A stretch of DNA of 64,000 nucleotides from JANLYC01 sp963815445 (lineage in GTDB: Bacteria; Actinomycetota; Actinomycetes; Propionibacteriales; Nocardioidaceae). Numbering within the stretch: position 1 is the stretch's first letter; every line of letters begins with the position of its first letter. Under the pieces are notes generated by a model. The model was not told the origin of the DNA. It searched no databases and worked only from the letters and a program-made list of their open reading frames with translations. This document shows, in pieces, positions 64,000 through 64,000 of the stretch. The stretch covers positions 310,001 to 374,000 of the forward strand of contig CAWFGV010000005.1 of the NCBI GenBank assembly GCA_963815445.1, given 5' to 3'. Position numbers and translations under genes: made by a program.

Positions 64000-64000
64000 C

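Overview
The window is about 64 kb of high-GC DNA with dense gene packing, frequent GTG starts, many ATGA/GTGA start-stop overlaps and weak -35 boxes. It looks like an actinobacterial chromosome. The GlgE glycogen pathway and the order etfBA - cysteine desulfurase - mnmA - metE-like - ligA - gatCAB - ilvBNC, which parallels the Mycobacterium tuberculosis Rv3029c-Rv3001c region, support this. A Nocardioidaceae-type (Propionibacteriales) host is my inference; there is no rRNA in the window to confirm it. I recognised no tRNA, rRNA, CRISPR array or intact insertion sequence. The only transfer-like element is a decayed DUF222/HNH (13E12-type) gene.

Layout. 0-6.1 kb: end of an ABC transporter operon (ATPase plus two FtsX-like permeases), closed by a perfect 48-bp palindrome. 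6.3-8.7 kb: a MarR regulator and an isobutyryl-CoA-mutase-like large subunit behind a promoter carrying a 22-bp perfect palindrome, followed by three 62-bp tandem repeats. 8.9-9.9 kb: a CnoX-like thioredoxin/TPR protein. 9.9-22.2 kb: alpha-glucan island. glgE-treS-mak-glgB run on the minus strand (trehalose to maltose to maltose-1-phosphate to branched glucan); glgP (plus) and glgX (minus) degrade the glucan. 22.4-30 kb: broken HNH gene, VOC protein, enoyl-CoA hydratase, small membrane protein, etfBA, SnoaL-like protein, ABC-F ATPase. 30-42.7 kb: gluconokinase, a nucleotidyltransferase-like protein, then the conserved sulfur/tRNA/DNA-ligase/amidotransferase block and a convergent PQQ-type sugar dehydrogenase lipoprotein.

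42.8-50.4 kb is the most unusual region: an OmpR/histidine-kinase pair followed by two small exported coiled-coil proteins, an ApbE flavin transferase, a bis-histidine membrane cytochrome of the ferric-reductase type, a NuoF-like flavin/Fe-S protein with an altered cysteine set, and a small ferredoxin. This reads as a regulated chain taking electrons from NAD(P)H or ferredoxin through the membrane to a flavinylated partner, but no FMN-binding acceptor domain is encoded nearby.

50.4-60.1 kb: 2-hydroxyacid dehydrogenase, PadR regulator with a divergent Asp-box beta-propeller protein, then branched-chain amino-acid genes ilvD and ilvBNC. A 16-codon leader peptide rich in Ile/Leu/Val codons and a T-tailed hairpin in front of ilvB form a probable transcription attenuator. 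The window closes with the 3' part of a very large minus-strand exoprotein combining animal-type haem peroxidase, RTX calcium repeats, a fibronectin-III-like domain and two Ig-like domains.

A recurring feature is a TANNNT -10 hexamer ending six or seven bases before the start codon, suggesting many leaderless mRNAs. Several genes (22.4, 46.9 and 50.1 kb) show single-base frame breaks, which could be real decay or assembly errors.
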